Shown: positions 62,026 through 64,000 of the stretch, piece by piece | How positions within the stretch are numbered: position 1 is the stretch's first letter | Layout: each line of letters starts with the position of its first letter | Assembly: GCA_905250115.1 (NCBI GenBank) | Contig: CAJNOI010000012.1 | Coordinates: forward strand, 306,435-370,434 | Length of the DNA stretch: 64,000 nucleotides | Source of the DNA: Adineta steineri | Taxonomy: Eukaryota; Rotifera; Eurotatoria; Adinetida; Adinetidae | Direction of reading: 5' to 3' | Notes under the pieces: generated by a model | Databases searched by the model: none | Told to the model about the DNA's origin: nothing | What the model saw: the letters and a program-made list of their open reading frames with translations, nothing else | Position numbers and translations under genes: made by a program

Positions 62026-63802
62026 ATGTGTTGGCTAATATTTATTTTATCGTTATTTTCTGTTTGTAATTCTATTCTTATTACGAAAATAAAAAATAAT
62101 GTAATAATTGGTATTATGTATAATAATTTATTCAATATAACAGAAAATCAATGTATATGTGAAATGATAAAAGTAAATGATTCAATATCTGCTTTAAATT
62201 ATTTTTCAATAAATCAAACTTGTCAATTATTTCGTTCAAACGCTAGTACAATTTATATTGAATTTTATTCAAATTCTACTTTTATATTTCTTAATCAATC
62301 ATCAATAACAATACTGAATATTCAAGAGTATCGTAAGTTTCCATTTCGCAAGACTACAAAAATATCCTAACTATTTATAGACCCAAACTCCAATAATTTA
62401 AATGAATTTGATGTTGATGCTTTTTTAAATTCTGAAAACGGGGTCATTCACAAAAAATGAACTAGATTAGTGGATCGAGAAGTGCTAGATTCTTAACAAA
62501 GCTTTATCCAATTTTCTTGTTTCATACTAATCTCATTTTTTTGAAATAGAACCGAGTACGTCATCATCAACACCGACAACAACCTCAAATACATCAACAT
62601 CAGCTACAACATTAGTAAACCCATGTAAATGCGAAATAGTTTTATACAGTTTCGATTAACTATTAATCGCAGTTATGAGTTATAACCCTTTCTAATTGGT
62701 AATAAATGGAAAATAAGATTTTTTTGCACTAAATTCTTTCAAAGTGTTTGTAGACTTAGAAGCTTTCTGGTAAAAATATCTGCAATGTGCATATTGAGAT
62801 GAATAGATATGATGGAAGATAATCTATTTATGGAATGTCTACTGAAACATTGTTGTTTTATTTTTAGGTGCATCAGGTGGCTATCGCTGGAATACAACAG
62901 GCATAACTATATTAAATTCAACACAAATAACACACGCTGCTCATTTATTTTTCGATTCAAATGATACATTATATGTCGTGGATGAATATGCGAATTCTGT
63001 TATATGGAAATTGCCAAAAAATGCTGTCAATCCCATACTCGTAGCTGGACAAGCGCTTTCAAGAGGTCCCAATTCTAGTCAGTTGAATCTTCCTCAAGCT
63101 GTTTATCTTGATTCAGGACAAAACTTGTATGTGACCGATTATTATAATTACAGAGTACAAAAATATATTAATGGATCAAACATTGGAATGACAATAATTG
63201 GTATAAACGGAACGGCAGGTACAGCATCGAATATGCTTGGTGGTCCCCGTCATCTTTGTTTCGATTCAACAGAAGCGTATATGTATATTGCAGACAGTGA
63301 CAATAATAGAATTTTACGTTTTCAGTCGAATTCAACAAGTGGTACTAATGGACACATCGTAGCTGGAGGAAATGGAGCTGGAAATGGAACTACGCAGCTA
63401 AACTATCCATGGGGAATACAATATCTTTCATCAGTAAGCAGTTATTTCTACATAACAAACTATAGTGGACATACAGTAATGCAATGGGCGCCAGGCAATA
63501 CGTCGGGCAGTTTCATAGCCGGTACGCCCGGTGTATCAGGATCAAATGCTACACTTTTGAATAATCCAATAGGTATTAAAATTGATACCTATTTAAATAT
63601 ATTTGTTGTTGACTATGGAAATTCACGCGTTCAATTGTTTTGTAATAATAATCAGACGGGTACTACCATTATTGGTACTGGTACCGCTGGTGCCAGTGCG
63701 AAACAACTCAATAATCCAAGAGGCATCGCATTTGACTCATTGATGAATATGTATATTGCCGATTCTGGCAACCAACGCGTGCAAAAGTATCTAAAACTCT
63801 GA
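62026..63802 (+). CDS. Secreted NHL-repeat beta-propeller protein
   Basis: Exons 62026-62332, 62550-62624 and 62868-63802 join in phase (217 and 243 bp introns) to 438 residues. A signal peptide (1-16) is followed by an N-glycosylated domain with CIC and one further Cys, then a short Ser/Thr linker (exon 2), then five or six NHL-type repeats with the hallmark pattern LNLPQAVYLDSGQNLYVTDY, N-x-R-V-Q-K-Y and LNNPRGIAFDSLMNMYIADS. NHL repeats fold as a beta-propeller that binds proteins, glycans or RNA; a secreted location favours the first two. This architecture is strongly expanded in bdelloids. The locus at 23674-24171 has the same N-terminal plan. Confidence 0.85.
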
Positions 63803-64000
63803 ACCCTATAACTTGTATATATATTATCATTTTTCATTTCATCTCTCAATAAAATACTTATTTTGTTCTCAAACTCTAATTTGTTTTGTGTGAAAATTTT
63901 TTATATTAAATATTATGATCAAACATATTTCGACACGAAACTATTGTTGATGGAACCATTAAGTAAGGCTGAGTGTAAGACGAATATTTCGAAAACGACA
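63803..64000. other. 3' flank of the NHL gene
   Basis: A likely polyadenylation signal AATAAA lies at about 63848, some 45 bp after the stop. Nothing else is recognised before the window ends. Confidence 0.5.

Overview
The window looks like nuclear DNA of a small invertebrate, most likely a bdelloid rotifer (genus not resolved). It is AT-rich, has spliced genes with mostly 47-70 bp GT-AG introns, and carries gene families that are expanded in bdelloids: 7TM receptors, LDLa/EGF receptors, NHL proteins, TPR-ART proteins and B-box exons. It is peppered with GGTGTG/TGTGGG tracts; from memory, TGTGGG is the bdelloid telomere unit. Many gene models below were assembled by hand from splice sites and checked for reading phase. 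None is confirmed by transcripts.

Layout. 1-1374 (-): a B-box/coiled-coil exon that splices in phase to a Gly-rich, CCHC zinc-knuckle, vasa-like segment running off the left edge. 2114-4273 (-): ADP-ribosyltransferase-fold plus TPR protein lacking canonical catalytic residues. 4972-6787 (+): a secreted Ly6-like protein and a small secreted Cys-rich peptide. 8262-12146 (+): VIT-vWA-DUF2135-double ZZ protein, containing a probably spurious assembly gap. 14479-15537 (+) and 19263-20273 (-): two 7TM receptors flanking a complete, apparently intact hAT transposon (16104-18737) with TIRs, 8-bp TSD and a four-exon transposase. 20938-24171: an acid phosphatase fragment, a secreted PAN/apple-like protein, and a Thr-rich secreted protein cut by a 100-N gap. 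26340-27795 (-): a nucleotidyltransferase with a frameshifted 3' part. 29129-31128 (+): an NMNAT-like adenylyltransferase and a DUF1152 gene with an in-frame stop. 32228-38817 (-): a 1,728-residue LDLa/EGF/7TM receptor. 42729-43084 (-): a small secreted protein. 44223-51594 (-): an 11-exon DDX60-like helicase. 54166-55931 (-): a protein with a Neuralized-4-like PARP-fold C-terminus. 56627-57634 (+): an F-box gene with an in-frame stop. 59372-60683 (+): a broken paralog of the large receptor. 62026-63802 (+): a secreted NHL beta-propeller protein.

Between and inside genes lie fold-back DNA elements: about 20 GGTGTG hairpins, two GGAATAGGAT-ended MITEs, a 490-bp hairpin with a coding-like loop, a 187-bp AT-rich MITE, and in a DDX60 intron a GTCCTTTAGAAAATG inverted repeat holding a large GGTGTG array. 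A 206-bp sequence occurs twice, 14.4 kb apart. The GGTGTG fold-backs are the least explained structure here. Three separate genes are each interrupted by one internal stop (TAG, TGA, TAA), which suggests decay of redundant copies rather than an altered genetic code.
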